Source of the DNA: a virus | Length of the DNA stretch: 46,670 nt | Reading direction: 5' to 3' (one strand) | IMG/VR virus record: IMGVR_UViG_3300042509_000353 | Span: 1-46,670 of that record | Shown: positions 21,446-29,495 of the stretch, one piece after another | Position numbering within the stretch: the first letter of the stretch is position 1 | Layout of the letters: every line of letters begins with the position of its first letter | Made by a program: the position numbers and the translations under genes | Notes under the pieces: model-generated | Databases searched by the model: none | The model's input: only the letters and a program-made list of their open reading frames with translations | Told to the model about the DNA's origin: nothing

Positions 21446-22146
21446 TGGCTACCTCTGGAACCACTGCATTTAATCTTGACCTCACGGAGATCGTCGAGGA
21501 AGCGTTTGAGCGTGCTGGTTCCGAGATGCGCACGGGCTATGATTTGCGTACTGCAAGACGAAGTTTGAATCTTCTATTTGCTGATTGGGCTAATCGGGGC
21601 CTGAACATGTGGACGTTTGAACAGGGGACTATTGCTCTGGTTCCCGGTACAGCCACGTACAACCTTCCGGCGGACACTGTGGATTTGATGGAGCACGTCA
21701 TCCGTACAGGCGCAGGGAGTGCATCGACACAGGCGGACTTGACCATTACGCGTATAAGTGTTTCTACTTACGCCACTATCCCAAACAAGTTGCAGCAAGC
21801 CCGTCCTATTCAAGTGTGGATTGAGCGCCGTCAGGAAATCCCCACGATTACCGTCTGGCCTGTTCCAGACAACTCGCAAGTTTACACGTTTGTGTACTGG
21901 CGGTTAAAGCGTATTGATGACGCTGGTACTGGCATAAATACGATGGATGTGCCGTTCCGGTTTTTACCGTGCATGGTGGCAGGTTTGGCGTACTACTTGG
22001 CTTTGAAGGTTCCCAATGGGGCCGAGCGCCTACCAGTTCTTAAACAGCAGTATGACGAGGCGTGGGACTTGGCCTCTACGGAAGATCGTGAGAAGGCTTC
22101 AGTGCGCTTTGTACCGCGCCAGATGTACATAGGAAGCGGTACTTGA
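21445..22146 (+). CDS. Head-tail adaptor (P22 gp4-like) candidate
   Basis: The 233-residue product has an N-terminal helical domain (FNLDLTEIVEEAFERAGSEM and RTARRSLNLLFADWANRGLN) and a beta-containing middle (TATYNLPADTVDLMEHVIRT, PTITVWPVPDNSQVYTFVYW). A C-terminal helical pair follows (KQQYDEAWDLASTEDREKAS). This is the pattern of short-tail adaptors that bind under the portal. It is one of two connector-type genes in this cluster, the other at 22989. Assignment is by pattern and context. Confidence 0.7.
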   Translation: MATSGTTAFNLDLTEIVEEAFERAGSEMRTGYDLRTARRSLNLLFADWANRGLNMWTFEQGTIALVPGTATYNLPADTVDLMEHVIRTGAGSASTQADLTITRISVSTYATIPNKLQQARPIQVWIERRQEIPTITVWPVPDNSQVYTFVYWRLKRIDDAGTGINTMDVPFRFLPCMVAGLAYYLALKVPNGAERLPVLKQQYDEAWDLASTEDREKASVRFVPRQMYIGSGT

Positions 22147-22147
22147 A

Positions 22148-22531
22148 ATGGGCAATAGGTTTGCTTCTGGCAAGAACAGTATCGCCATGTGCGACCGCTG
22201 TGGCTTCCGATTCAAATTAACAGCTCTACGCAAAGAGGTCATTAAGACCAAGACGTACAACTTGTTGGTATGCGATAGTTGCTGGGATCCCGATCAGCCT
22301 CAGTTGCAGTTGGGTATGTACCCGGTGGATGACCCACAAGCTGTACGCAACCCGCGTAGGGACACAACGTATGTGACTGCAGGGCCAAATGCAACGGGCC
22401 TCCCTACAGGCGGCAGTCGAGACATTCAATGGGGCTGGAATCCAGTTGGGGGTGCCAGCAGTTTTGATACAGCTTTAACACCAAACTACTTGGTTTCTAG
22501 AGCAATTGTTGGTACAGTAACGATATCTTAA
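22148..22531 (+). CDS. Zinc-ribbon virion-region protein
   Basis: The 127-residue product starts two bases after the adaptor gene. MCDRCGFRFKLTALRKEVIK followed by LLVCDSCWDPDQPQLQ gives two CxxC pairs about 28 residues apart (C15/C18 and C42/C45), a zinc ribbon. LGMYPVDDPQAVRNPRRDTT, the next segment, is common to this phage protein type. The C-terminal part is Gly/Thr-rich. A small structural or assembly protein in the connector operon is likely, but its precise role is unknown. Confidence 0.72.
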   Translation: MGNRFASGKNSIAMCDRCGFRFKLTALRKEVIKTKTYNLLVCDSCWDPDQPQLQLGMYPVDDPQAVRNPRRDTTYVTAGPNATGLPTGGSRDIQWGWNPVGGASSFDTALTPNYLVSRAIVGTVTIS

Positions 22532-22541
22532 GGAGCTAATT

Positions 22542-22727
22542 ATGGCGTACGTAAAATCAGCTGACGGCGTTGCCTCAAAAGGCAAAACAAACGTCAAAGT
22601 CTTCCCCAATAGCGGCCCCACAAAAGGCACTGACAAGGGCGGCAAAAAATCTTCTGGTGTGACCGGCGAAGCGATGATGAAAGTTGGTCGCAACATGGCA
22701 CGCGTAAACAATCAACGTGGAGGCTAA
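22542..22727 (+). CDS. Small basic hypothetical protein with the ADGVASKGKT motif
   Basis: The 61-residue product has AAGGAG before ATG 22542. Its N-terminus MAYVKSADGVASKGKTNVKV carries near its start the motif that ends the proteins at 19987 and 20546. The rest is Gly/Lys/Ser-rich with a short helix (GEAMMKVGRNMARVNNQ). It is likely disordered. Function is unknown. Confidence 0.65.
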   Translation: MAYVKSADGVASKGKTNVKVFPNSGPTKGTDKGGKKSSGVTGEAMMKVGRNMARVNNQRGG

Positions 22728-22729
22728 TC

Positions 22730-22981
22730 ATGCCCAAAGTTAACAATCTCCCCGCTTCTGCCTACGCAAAGCCCCATACTATGAGTGGCAAGACCGTAAA
22801 AGCAACCACGATGCCCGGAAAAGATTCTGGCCTTGAAAGTTTGGCAGCTATGCAGCCGCGCATGAGTGTTGGCATGTACAACAACTCACAAGGCAGAGAG
22901 TCTGTGAAAGAGACAGGCATCGTTACCCGGGGTAATGGTGCGGCTACCAAAGGTATAACGGCTCGCGGCCCAATGGCTTGA
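22730..22981 (+). CDS. Small basic hypothetical protein
   Basis: The 83-residue product has GGAGG before ATG 22730. It is low-complexity and basic (NLPASAYAKPHTMSGKTVKA), with a C-terminus TRGNGAATKGITARGPMA that resembles the ADGVASKGKT motif of its neighbours. No domain or membrane segment is visible. It is co-transcribed with the connector genes. Confidence 0.65.
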   Translation: MPKVNNLPASAYAKPHTMSGKTVKATTMPGKDSGLESLAAMQPRMSVGMYNNSQGRESVKETGIVTRGNGAATKGITARGPMA

Positions 22982-22988
22982 GGTTTAT

Positions 22989-23651
22989 ATGGCAACACTA
23001 GGTGCGCTGACTTACTCCCAATTGGTGACTGCGGTATCTGATTACACGCAGAACACCTTCGACACTACTGACATGAACACCATGATTCAGCAGGCGGAGC
23101 AGCGCATCTATAACTCAGTGTCGCTACCCAATTTACGTAAGACATCGACCACAGCTTTAACGGCAAGCGTTAATACGTTTAATGCGCCCACAGACTTTCT
23201 GGCTGTGTATTCGTTTGCTGTGGTTGACGCCAGTGGGAATTTTATCTACTTGCTTAACAAAGACCCTGCGTTCATGCAAGAGGCATACCCTAATCCAGCC
23301 ACAACAGGGGTTCCAAAGTATTACGCAATCAACGGCCCGTCATCACCTGTAACTACGTTGCAGTTTATTCTTGGGCCTACACCCAGCGCTGCATTTGTAA
23401 CAGACCTTAGTTATTTCATCATGCCTGAGTCAATTGTTACTGCGACTACTACATGGCTTGGTACTAACTTTAGCTCTGTGCTGTTGTATGGGACACTGGT
23501 TGAAGCTAACACCTACATGAAGGGTGAAGCTGATATGACCGCGCTGTACAATCAAAAGTACATGGAAGCATTGGCACTCTTGAAGAACTTGGGCGATGGC
23601 AAACAGCAAACCGACACTTACCGCTTTGAATCAAGGGTCACACCGCAATGA
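22989..23651 (+). CDS. Connector/tail-joining protein candidate
   Basis: The 220-residue product starts at ATG 22989 after GAGG. It has N-terminal helices (LGALTYSQLVTAVSDYTQNT and MIQQAEQRIYNSVSLPNLRK), a beta-rich middle with NTFNAPTDFLAVYSFAVVDA, and C-terminal helices (VEANTYMKGEADMTALYNQK). This architecture is that of head-completion/adaptor proteins that form rings between portal and tail. It is similar in style to the gene at 21445 but not obviously homologous. The end overlaps the next start by four bases. Confidence 0.68.
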   Translation: MATLGALTYSQLVTAVSDYTQNTFDTTDMNTMIQQAEQRIYNSVSLPNLRKTSTTALTASVNTFNAPTDFLAVYSFAVVDASGNFIYLLNKDPAFMQEAYPNPATTGVPKYYAINGPSSPVTTLQFILGPTPSAAFVTDLSYFIMPESIVTATTTWLGTNFSSVLLYGTLVEANTYMKGEADMTALYNQKYMEALALLKNLGDGKQQTDTYRFESRVTPQ

Positions 23652-24082
23652 GCATTGTCCAGACCCAAACCACAAGTTTCAAAGCGGAGTTGTACCAAGG
23701 TATACATGCGCTTACCACCGACGTTATCAAGATTGCCTTGTACACGGCGAACGCCGACCTGAATGCGGATACCACAGCGTATTCAAGTTCAAACGAAGTA
23801 TCAGCAACGTCGGGCGCAGCACCGTACTCACCGGGTGGAGCGATCCTAACGCCGGTGAGTGTTTCGTCATCTACATCTGATGCAACAGCGTATGTGGGCT
23901 TCCCAAACGTCGCGTGGACTGGCACAATAACGGCACGGTGCGCATTGATCTATAACGACTCAGTGGTAGGCAAGCCCTCTATTGCAGTGTTAGATTTTGG
24001 AAGCGACAAAACGTCATCCAACTTTACGATCACAATGCCTGCCAATACGTCAACAACAGCGCTGATCCGCAGTTCGTATTAA
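23648..24082 (+). CDS. Hypothetical beta-rich structural protein
   Basis: The 144-residue product begins in the previous stop (ATGA). It opens MSIVQTQTTSFKAELYQGIH and contains VIKIALYTANADL and VAWTGTITARCALIYNDSV, strings I associate with a widespread small phage virion protein. It is predicted beta-sandwich with no catalytic motif. A 68-base gap with a small inverted repeat (CCGTA-AA-TACGG) follows before the next fibre. Confidence 0.7.
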   Translation: MSIVQTQTTSFKAELYQGIHALTTDVIKIALYTANADLNADTTAYSSSNEVSATSGAAPYSPGGAILTPVSVSSSTSDATAYVGFPNVAWTGTITARCALIYNDSVVGKPSIAVLDFGSDKTSSNFTITMPANTSTTALIRSSY

Positions 24083-24150
24083 AGGGCTGGGCTAAAACCC
24101 GGTTATTCCGTAAATACGGCATAAGTGTTTAAACAAATTGGGAGTATAGA

Positions 24151-26532
24151 ATGGCATCACAATGGTCTGCGCTAAAAGTAGAATTGCTTGAAACTGGTGC
24201 AAATTCAGGCACTTGGGGATCGCTCACCAACACTAACTTAGGTGACGCGGTTCTGGGGGAGGCCATTACAGGCTCCGCCACGGTAGACTTTTCTACAGAT
24301 GCGGATGTCACAATCACACTTACTGACGTCATTACTACGCAAGCTGCTAGAAACTTGCGTTTAAATATTACTGAAAGCTCTACCGGAATTGGTTCTGTAC
24401 GCAGTTTAATCTTGGGTTCAGGTTGCCAGATTGAAAAGTTTTACCTGATTAACAACACGGGGACAGGCGCAAAAACCGTTAAGAATACGACCGGCACAGG
24501 CATCACTGTTCCAGCTGGTAAAGCTACGTTGGTTTTCAACAACGGCACAAACGTTGTCGATGCGGCCTCACATTTCAGTTCTTTAACGCTAGGCGCTGCT
24601 TTGCCAGTTACCAGCGGTGGCACGGGCACAACCACTTCCACAGGTAGTGGTAATCTGGTTCTTTCAGCCTCCCCCACTATCACGGGCACATTGGCTGGCG
24701 CAAGTGCTACGTTGTCCGGAACATTAGGTGTTACCGGTGTAGCTACGTTAGGTAATGGTGCGATCCTAAATACCCCAGCTTCAATGGTGGGAACAAACAT
24801 TACCGGAACTGCAGCCAGCTTTAATATCAATGGCACTGTGGGTGCAACCACTCCTACAACCGGAGCGTTTACAACCATAACAGCTTCCTCCACTCTTACA
24901 GTGACGGGTAGTTCTAGCTTGCAAGGTTTGACAGTCGGTAAAGGGGCGGGCAGTGGGTCTTTTCCCAACACAAGCACAGCAGTTGGCAATAGCGCTTTAG
25001 CGTCTAATACGACAGGTAGTAGTAATACAGCGGTTGGTTATATAGCACTCAATTCAAATACTATTGGAACTGCAAACGTGGCCGTTGGGTCTTCGGCATT
25101 AACTACCAACACACGCGGAGATAGCAATATTGCTGTGGGCTCTAGCGCACTACGTTTAAATACATCTGGCAACTACAATGTTGCTATAGGATCTGCTGCT
25201 TTAGATCGGAACACTACCGGCTCGTCAAACATAGCTATTGGAAATACTGCACTTTACTACAATACCGTGGGTGTCGATAATGTGGCTGTTGGTTATGCAG
25301 CGTTACTAAACAACACTACTGGTATAAACAATGTGGCCGTTGGGAGCAGCGCTCTTATTAGTAATGTAGATGGCACTAATAATGTTGGAATTGGTTATCT
25401 AGCACTTCGTTTTAACACGACTGGTGGACAAAATATTGCTATTGGATCTTTAGCTTTAACCACCAACACAACGGGCAATAACAACGTTGCAGTTGGCACG
25501 GCTGCTTTGTATTTAAACACTACAGGCAACGACAATACTGCTGTTGGATATAACTCACTAAACAAAAATACCACGGGCATTAGAAACAGCGCAGTTGGTT
25601 ATAACGCTTTGTACAACAACACAGTGGGCACTGGAAATACCGCAAGCGGTTGGCAAGCACTGTACACCAATACAACCGGTACAAATAATACTGCCGTTGG
25701 GCTTCAAGCATTAACTTCCAACTCAACAGGAGCTACCAATACTGCCGTTGGGTATGGTTCATTAGGCCAAAATACAGTTGGTACGGACAATGTTGGTATA
25801 GGCGCGGACGCTTTAGCGGTAAACACTACCGGTACACAAAACACGGCGGTGGGAGGAGGCGCGTTATACACAGCAAACGCTTCCCGAAATGCGGCATTGG
25901 GGTATAACGCATTGCGTACTACCACCACTGGTTCGTCAAACACAGCCGTTGGTTATCTCTCGCTTTATTTAAATACCATTGGAGCAGGCAACGCCGCAGT
26001 AGGCGATACCGCCCTGTATTCAAATACTACAGGCGTAAACAATACCGCTATTGGATATTTGGCAGGTTATGGCAACGGAACGCAAGCCAACACAACAGGC
26101 ACTGGCAATACATTTATTGGTTACAACGCCATGGGAGCATCTCCTACGGCCAACAATACAATTACCTTGGGCGATGGCTCAATCACTACATTGCGATGCC
26201 AAGTCACATCTATTACTGCGTTGTCCGATGCGCGTGATAAAACCAACATTGTGGACATTCCAGCGGGTTTAAACTTTGTGCAAGCACTTCGCCCTGTATC
26301 CTTTGATTGGAACATGCGCGACGGCCAAAAGGTTGGTATTACAGAATTTGGTTTTATTGCACAAGAGCTTCAACAAGCGCAGGCAACCACAGGAGTCTCT
26401 GTGCCACACTTGGTGTCTGATATTAACCCTGAAAAACTAGAAGCTTCTGCAGGCACGTTAATTCCAATTCTGGTCAAAGCCATCCAAGAGCTTAAATCAG
26501 AGTTTGATCTGTACAAAGCAACTCATCCATAG
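24151..26532 (+). CDS. Tail fibre with YadA-like repeats and S74 self-cleaving chaperone
   Basis: The 793-residue product has GGGAG upstream. Residues ~1-130 form an N-terminal domain (SALKVELLETGANSGTWGS) typical of fibre anchors. A TSGGTGTTTSTGSGNLVLS linker and strand repeats follow, then 22 near-perfect 17-residue repeats (residues 286-662) of the form NTTGxxNTAVGYxALxx. The C-terminus is a Peptidase_S74 intramolecular chaperone: LSDARDKTNI (S692-D693), GFIAQELQQ, LIPILVKAIQELKSEFDLYK. Such domains guide trimerisation and then cut themselves off, by analogy between S692 and D693. The fibre probably binds host surface polysaccharide or protein. Confidence 0.88.
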   Translation: MASQWSALKVELLETGANSGTWGSLTNTNLGDAVLGEAITGSATVDFSTDADVTITLTDVITTQAARNLRLNITESSTGIGSVRSLILGSGCQIEKFYLINNTGTGAKTVKNTTGTGITVPAGKATLVFNNGTNVVDAASHFSSLTLGAALPVTSGGTGTTTSTGSGNLVLSASPTITGTLAGASATLSGTLGVTGVATLGNGAILNTPASMVGTNITGTAASFNINGTVGATTPTTGAFTTITASSTLTVTGSSSLQGLTVGKGAGSGSFPNTSTAVGNSALASNTTGSSNTAVGYIALNSNTIGTANVAVGSSALTTNTRGDSNIAVGSSALRLNTSGNYNVAIGSAALDRNTTGSSNIAIGNTALYYNTVGVDNVAVGYAALLNNTTGINNVAVGSSALISNVDGTNNVGIGYLALRFNTTGGQNIAIGSLALTTNTTGNNNVAVGTAALYLNTTGNDNTAVGYNSLNKNTTGIRNSAVGYNALYNNTVGTGNTASGWQALYTNTTGTNNTAVGLQALTSNSTGATNTAVGYGSLGQNTVGTDNVGIGADALAVNTTGTQNTAVGGGALYTANASRNAALGYNALRTTTTGSSNTAVGYLSLYLNTIGAGNAAVGDTALYSNTTGVNNTAIGYLAGYGNGTQANTTGTGNTFIGYNAMGASPTANNTITLGDGSITTLRCQVTSITALSDARDKTNIVDIPAGLNFVQALRPVSFDWNMRDGQKVGITEFGFIAQELQQAQATTGVSVPHLVSDINPEKLEASAGTLIPILVKAIQELKSEFDLYKATHP
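25006..26136 (+). repeat. 22 tandem 51-bp coding repeats (17-residue YadA-like units)
   Basis: Unit N-T-T-G-x-x-N-T-A-V-G-Y-x-A-L-x-x repeats every 51 bp, with one 16-residue unit (ANASRNAALGYNALRT) and a longer final turn around 26040-26090. The array can vary in length by slippage and would encode a left-handed beta-roll. Confidence 0.85.
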
Positions 26533-26533
26533 C

Positions 26534-27208
26534 ATGAGAAAAGTCTTAATTGGAACGCCGTGCTATGACGGCAAAGTACATGTGGAGTTCCTGCATTCTT
26601 TGCTGGGAACCATGAGTCTTGCTGCTCAGAATCAGGTGGCGCTGTATCCGGTGCAGATTGCCCATGATGCCCTTATCCAAAGAGCAAGGAATGATTTGGT
26701 TCGCATGGCTTTGGAAACAAACTGTGATGATTTAATATTTATTGACTCCGATCAGGCATGGGAGCCGGAGTGGGTCTTTCGTTTGCTCAATCATCCGGTA
26801 GATGTAGTGGCAGGGACTGTACCAAAGAAGTCCGATGTCAACATTGACTTTAACGTCAAGATGCTGCCTCAAGGTTTGTTAGCTCCTGAAAATGATTTGT
26901 TGGAAGTTGAGTGCGTTGGCACCGGGTTTATGCGAATTTCTAAGAAGGCTTTGCAACAGGTCTGGGAAGTTAGTGAGCCATACACAAACCACGGCGTAGC
27001 AAATAGGCTTGTGTTTAACGTTAAGCTGTCTTTTGATGGTGAATTGGTTAGTGAAGACAATGCGTTTTGCCAAGCGTGGCGGGCATGTGGCGGGAAGGTT
27101 TGGATTGACCCTTCAATGACTTGCGCTCACATTGGTCAAAAAACGTATGTAAACAATTTTGCTGAATTTATTAAACCAATTAAGGTTAATGATGTGGGAC
27201 TGGTTTGA
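26534..27208 (+). CDS. GT-A-type glycosyltransferase
   Basis: The start is ATG 26534, one base after the fibre stop; there is no clear Shine-Dalgarno, so coupling is likely. The 224-residue product opens VLIGTPCYDGKVHVEFLHSL, has HDALIQRARNDLVRMALETN, then the metal-binding DxD motif D71-S72-D73 in LIFIDSDQAWEPEWVFRLL. VECVGTGFMRISKKAL and WIDPSMTCAHIGQ complete a GT2/GT-A fold. It transfers a sugar from a nucleotide-sugar donor, perhaps to a fibre, virion protein or host glycan. Neighbouring fibre and lysis genes suggest late expression. Confidence 0.8.
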   Translation: MRKVLIGTPCYDGKVHVEFLHSLLGTMSLAAQNQVALYPVQIAHDALIQRARNDLVRMALETNCDDLIFIDSDQAWEPEWVFRLLNHPVDVVAGTVPKKSDVNIDFNVKMLPQGLLAPENDLLEVECVGTGFMRISKKALQQVWEVSEPYTNHGVANRLVFNVKLSFDGELVSEDNAFCQAWRACGGKVWIDPSMTCAHIGQKTYVNNFAEFIKPIKVNDVGLV

Positions 27209-27284
27209 AGCAATCATTGCCGCAGCCTGTGTAGCCTGCTTTGTCGTAGCGGGCAGTTATATTGTTCTTTGGGCATTCCCGTGA
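27192..27284 (+). CDS. 30-residue membrane peptide
   Basis: ATG 27192 opens a 30-codon frame that overlaps the end of the glycosyltransferase by 17 bases and ends at TGA 27282-27284, itself overlapping the next GTG start. AAGG lies six to nine bases upstream. The product, starting MWDWFEAIIAAACVACFVV and ending LWAFP, is nearly all hydrophobic: one transmembrane helix. It is the first of several overlapping membrane-protein genes before the endolysin, so a lysis role is plausible. Confidence 0.55.
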   Translation: MWDWFEAIIAAACVACFVVAGSYIVLWAFP

Positions 27285-27772
27285 TTGATCCCATAACCGC
27301 ACTGGCGGGAATCCAGAGTGCTGTTAAGTTAATTAAGCAAGCATCTAAGACTGTGGATGACGTCGCCTCGCTCGGCCCACTGCTCGGCAAGTACTTTAAC
27401 GCCAAGTCAGATGCTAACAAAGCGGTTGCAGAGTCAAAGAAAAAGGGCGGCTCTTCTATGGGCACGGCTTTGCAGATTGAGTTGGCTTTGGAGCAAGCCC
27501 GTGAGTTTGAGAAAAGTGTGGAGTTACTGTTTTTCCAAGCAAACAAAATGGACGTGTGGGCGAGGATTAAAGCTAGAGCCGCCGCAAGTGACATAGAAGA
27601 CGCACACAACGCTAGGCGTGAAAAGGAAACGGCTGAACGTAAAAAGAAAGCAGACCAAGAAGACCTAGAATTGGGGTTGCTGATTGGAGGGCTAGTTTTA
27701 GCCCTTTTGCTTTCTGCCTATGGTATTTTTGAAGTGCTAGACCATTGCGCTAATAACAGGTGTGGGCGGTGA
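27281..27772 (+). CDS. Membrane-anchored helical protein in the lysis cassette
   Basis: I prefer GTG 27281, overlapping the preceding stop (GTGA), over TTG 27269. The 163-residue product begins VIDPITALAGIQSAVKLIKQ, then DDVASLGPLLGKYFNAKSDA, a long charged coiled coil, and a C-terminal transmembrane helix (LLIGGLVLALLLSAYGIFEV) with a short Cys-containing tail. Phage proteins with this opening occur beside lysis genes in aquatic phages. Its role (holin partner, spanin-like or virion-associated) is unknown. Its stop overlaps the next GTG. Confidence 0.68.
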   Translation: MIDPITALAGIQSAVKLIKQASKTVDDVASLGPLLGKYFNAKSDANKAVAESKKKGGSSMGTALQIELALEQAREFEKSVELLFFQANKMDVWARIKARAAASDIEDAHNARREKETAERKKKADQEDLELGLLIGGLVLALLLSAYGIFEVLDHCANNRCGR

Positions 27773-27918
27773 ATGAGTACCAGAAGCAAGCAGACATGGC
27801 GTTCAAGATTGTCGGTGCGTGGTGGGCGGCTAACTTGTTCCTTGACTTTATCAAGATACTGCCAAACTTTATTTCAGACCGCATTGTGAATGCGCTACTT
27901 GGAAGGATTGGATTGTGA
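27769..27918 (+). CDS. 49-residue amphipathic membrane-type protein
   Basis: GTG 27769 overlaps the previous stop (GTGA) and the frame ends at TGA 27916-27918, which overlaps the next start. The product begins with GTG-N-E-Y-Q-K and then has FKIVGAWWAANLFLDFIKIL followed by an amphipathic end. Continuous start/stop overlap with both neighbours and a hydrophobic Trp-rich composition support a real gene. It could be a small holin or regulator; the function is unproven. Confidence 0.55.
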   Translation: MNEYQKQADMAFKIVGAWWAANLFLDFIKILPNFISDRIVNALLGRIGL

Positions 27919-28526
27919 GTGAAGAAAAGCCAGCCGATGTTCTTAGCAAGGTGTTGTCCTATGTGGATAGCCCGTTTAAACTATTTGCCTTGGTGCTCAT
28001 GGCGGTGTTTGCTTTCTCTGGGTATTTCATTTGGCAGAACCAAGCGTTCCTATTTGAAGCGTATAAAGAAAACAAGAAGCTACCCGCTATTGCAGAAGAC
28101 AGGGCAGAAGATGTTGCGGCGCACCTTTTTAAAAACACCAATGCTACGGTGGTCGCTATCTTTAAAGTTAACCCGCTGTTTGGGACAAGGATTTTGTACC
28201 GTGCATACACCCGCGAAGGCAGGGAAAGAACGCACGAAGGTTTGGATGTAGGGCTGTTTACACAGAGTTCAGCAAACAACCGCGATGTTGTAGCGTTGAT
28301 GGCCAATGAGATTCCTTGCAGTGAATACAACGTACCTCAGAGTGAGATTGGGCTTTGGTACATCGACAAAGGTGTGAAGTTTGGATGCCGTGTCAGTGTG
28401 CCCCCAGAGCAGGGCAGGTTTGTTGGACAGATTACGGTGGGTTGGGATAAAGAACCCAAGGACTTAACCAAGGCGATGGGAATGCTACAGATTGCCAGTA
28501 ACATGCTTAGTAAAAGCAAGCAATAA
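27915..28526 (+). CDS. Single-pass membrane protein with a soluble C-terminal domain
   Basis: GTG 27915 overlaps the previous gene by four bases. The 203-residue product has one N-terminal transmembrane helix (residues ~22-42, FKLFALVLMAVFAFSGYFIW) and then a soluble alpha/beta domain with conserved-looking segments (NATVVAIFKVNPLFGTRILY, GLWYIDKGVKFGCRVSVPPE). The N-in topology would place the domain in the periplasm. It is directly upstream of the endolysin. Inner-membrane spanin or lysis-regulator functions are possible, but no signature confirms one. Confidence 0.7.
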   Translation: MSEEKPADVLSKVLSYVDSPFKLFALVLMAVFAFSGYFIWQNQAFLFEAYKENKKLPAIAEDRAEDVAAHLFKNTNATVVAIFKVNPLFGTRILYRAYTREGRERTHEGLDVGLFTQSSANNRDVVALMANEIPCSEYNVPQSEIGLWYIDKGVKFGCRVSVPPEQGRFVGQITVGWDKEPKDLTKAMGMLQIASNMLSKSKQ

Positions 28527-28536
28527 AGGAGAAGTA

Positions 28537-29052
28537 ATGGCCCAGTTTGAACCTGCTTTTGAGTTGATGATGCAAGACGAGGGTGGCTACGTCCTCCATG
28601 AAGTCCCCGGCGACACGGGCGGCATGACCTACGCTGGCATTGCCCGTAACAAGAACCCGCAGTGGCCCGGTTGGGCGCTGGTAGATAAGAAAGAAATGGG
28701 CGGCTCTTTGACACCTATGGTGCGTGAGTTCTACCGCATTGAATTCTGGGACAAGATGCGCGGTAACGAGATTAGCAACCAAGACGTAGCCAACACCATC
28801 TTTAACTTTGGTGTAAACGCAGGCATGGGCATGGCGGTCAAGCTGGCTCAGTTGGTTGTTGGTGCTACGCCAGACGGCGGTATTGGGGCTAAGACTGTTG
28901 AGAAACTTAACCAGATACCTGACGGCCAAAGGTTTAAAGAGCAGTACGCTTTAGCCAAGATTGCGCGGTACGTAGAGATCTGCAACAAGAACCCCGTGCA
29001 GGTTAAATTCCTGAAGGGTTGGCTGAACCGTACATTGAAAGGTTTGAAATGA
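28537..29052 (+). CDS. Endolysin (GH108-type muramidase)
   Basis: I use ATG 28537 because GGAG lies just upstream; an upstream in-frame start overlaps the preceding gene. The 171-residue product opens MAQFEPAFELMMQDEGGYVL, with E15 in EGGY, the catalytic acid of GH108 lysozymes. PGDTGGMTYAGIARNKNPQW follows, then VANTIFNFGVNAGMGMAVKL and DGGIGAKTVEKLNQI, the peptidoglycan-binding half. It cleaves the glycan backbone of host peptidoglycan to release progeny. No signal peptide is visible, so it needs the holin encoded next. Confidence 0.88.
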   Translation: MAQFEPAFELMMQDEGGYVLHEVPGDTGGMTYAGIARNKNPQWPGWALVDKKEMGGSLTPMVREFYRIEFWDKMRGNEISNQDVANTIFNFGVNAGMGMAVKLAQLVVGATPDGGIGAKTVEKLNQIPDGQRFKEQYALAKIARYVEICNKNPVQVKFLKGWLNRTLKGLK

Positions 29053-29486
29053 GCTTGCTTGCCGTTGGATCAATTATTGAAGCTGTTGGTAAGGTTGCAG
29101 GCGACCTGATTACCACCGACAAAGAAAAAATGGAAATGGAGATTGAGCAACGTAAGCTTGATCTTGAAGAAAAGCGCATTGACCAAGCTACAGATTTAGC
29201 GCAGATTGAAGTCAATAAGATTGAAGCTGCGTCATCTAATGTGTTTGTTTCAGGCTGGAGGCCAGCCATTGGTTGGATCGGTGTAGCGGCTATGGGCTAT
29301 CAGTTTTTGCTCTACCCGCTGTTCCAGTGGGCATGGAAATACTTGCAAGCTATGGGCTGGGTTCCTGTTGGCATGGATCCCCCTCCGGTACTAGACGCAG
29401 ACCAGCTTTGGGTGATATTATCAGGCATCTTGGGCATTGCCGGTATGCGTTCTTTTGAGAAGACCAAAGGCGTTGCCAGTAAATAA
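29049..29486 (+). CDS. Holin, three-transmembrane (GTA holin-like)
   Basis: ATG 29049 overlaps the endolysin stop (ATGA). The 145-residue product has an N-terminal amphipathic segment, a charged helix (KEKMEMEIEQRKLDLEEKRI), then GWRPAIGWIGVAAMGYQFLL, a second hydrophobic stretch and LWVILSGILGIAGMRSFEK. The GWRPxxGW and GxxGMRSFEK signatures match the 3-TM holin family also used by gene transfer agents. It would form pores in the inner membrane to let the endolysin reach the wall. Confidence 0.82.
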   Translation: MSLLAVGSIIEAVGKVAGDLITTDKEKMEMEIEQRKLDLEEKRIDQATDLAQIEVNKIEAASSNVFVSGWRPAIGWIGVAAMGYQFLLYPLFQWAWKYLQAMGWVPVGMDPPPVLDADQLWVILSGILGIAGMRSFEKTKGVASK

Positions 29487-29495
29487 AGGTTGCCA

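Noticed and set aside
24441-24989. 182-codon minus-strand frame opposite the S74 fibre
   Set aside because: Val/Pro-rich antisense of Thr/Gly-rich sequence; no start signals.
25006-26136. CRISPR-like direct repeats
   Set aside because: The 51-bp repeats are in frame with no unique spacers and encode 17-residue YadA-like units; they are coding repeats.
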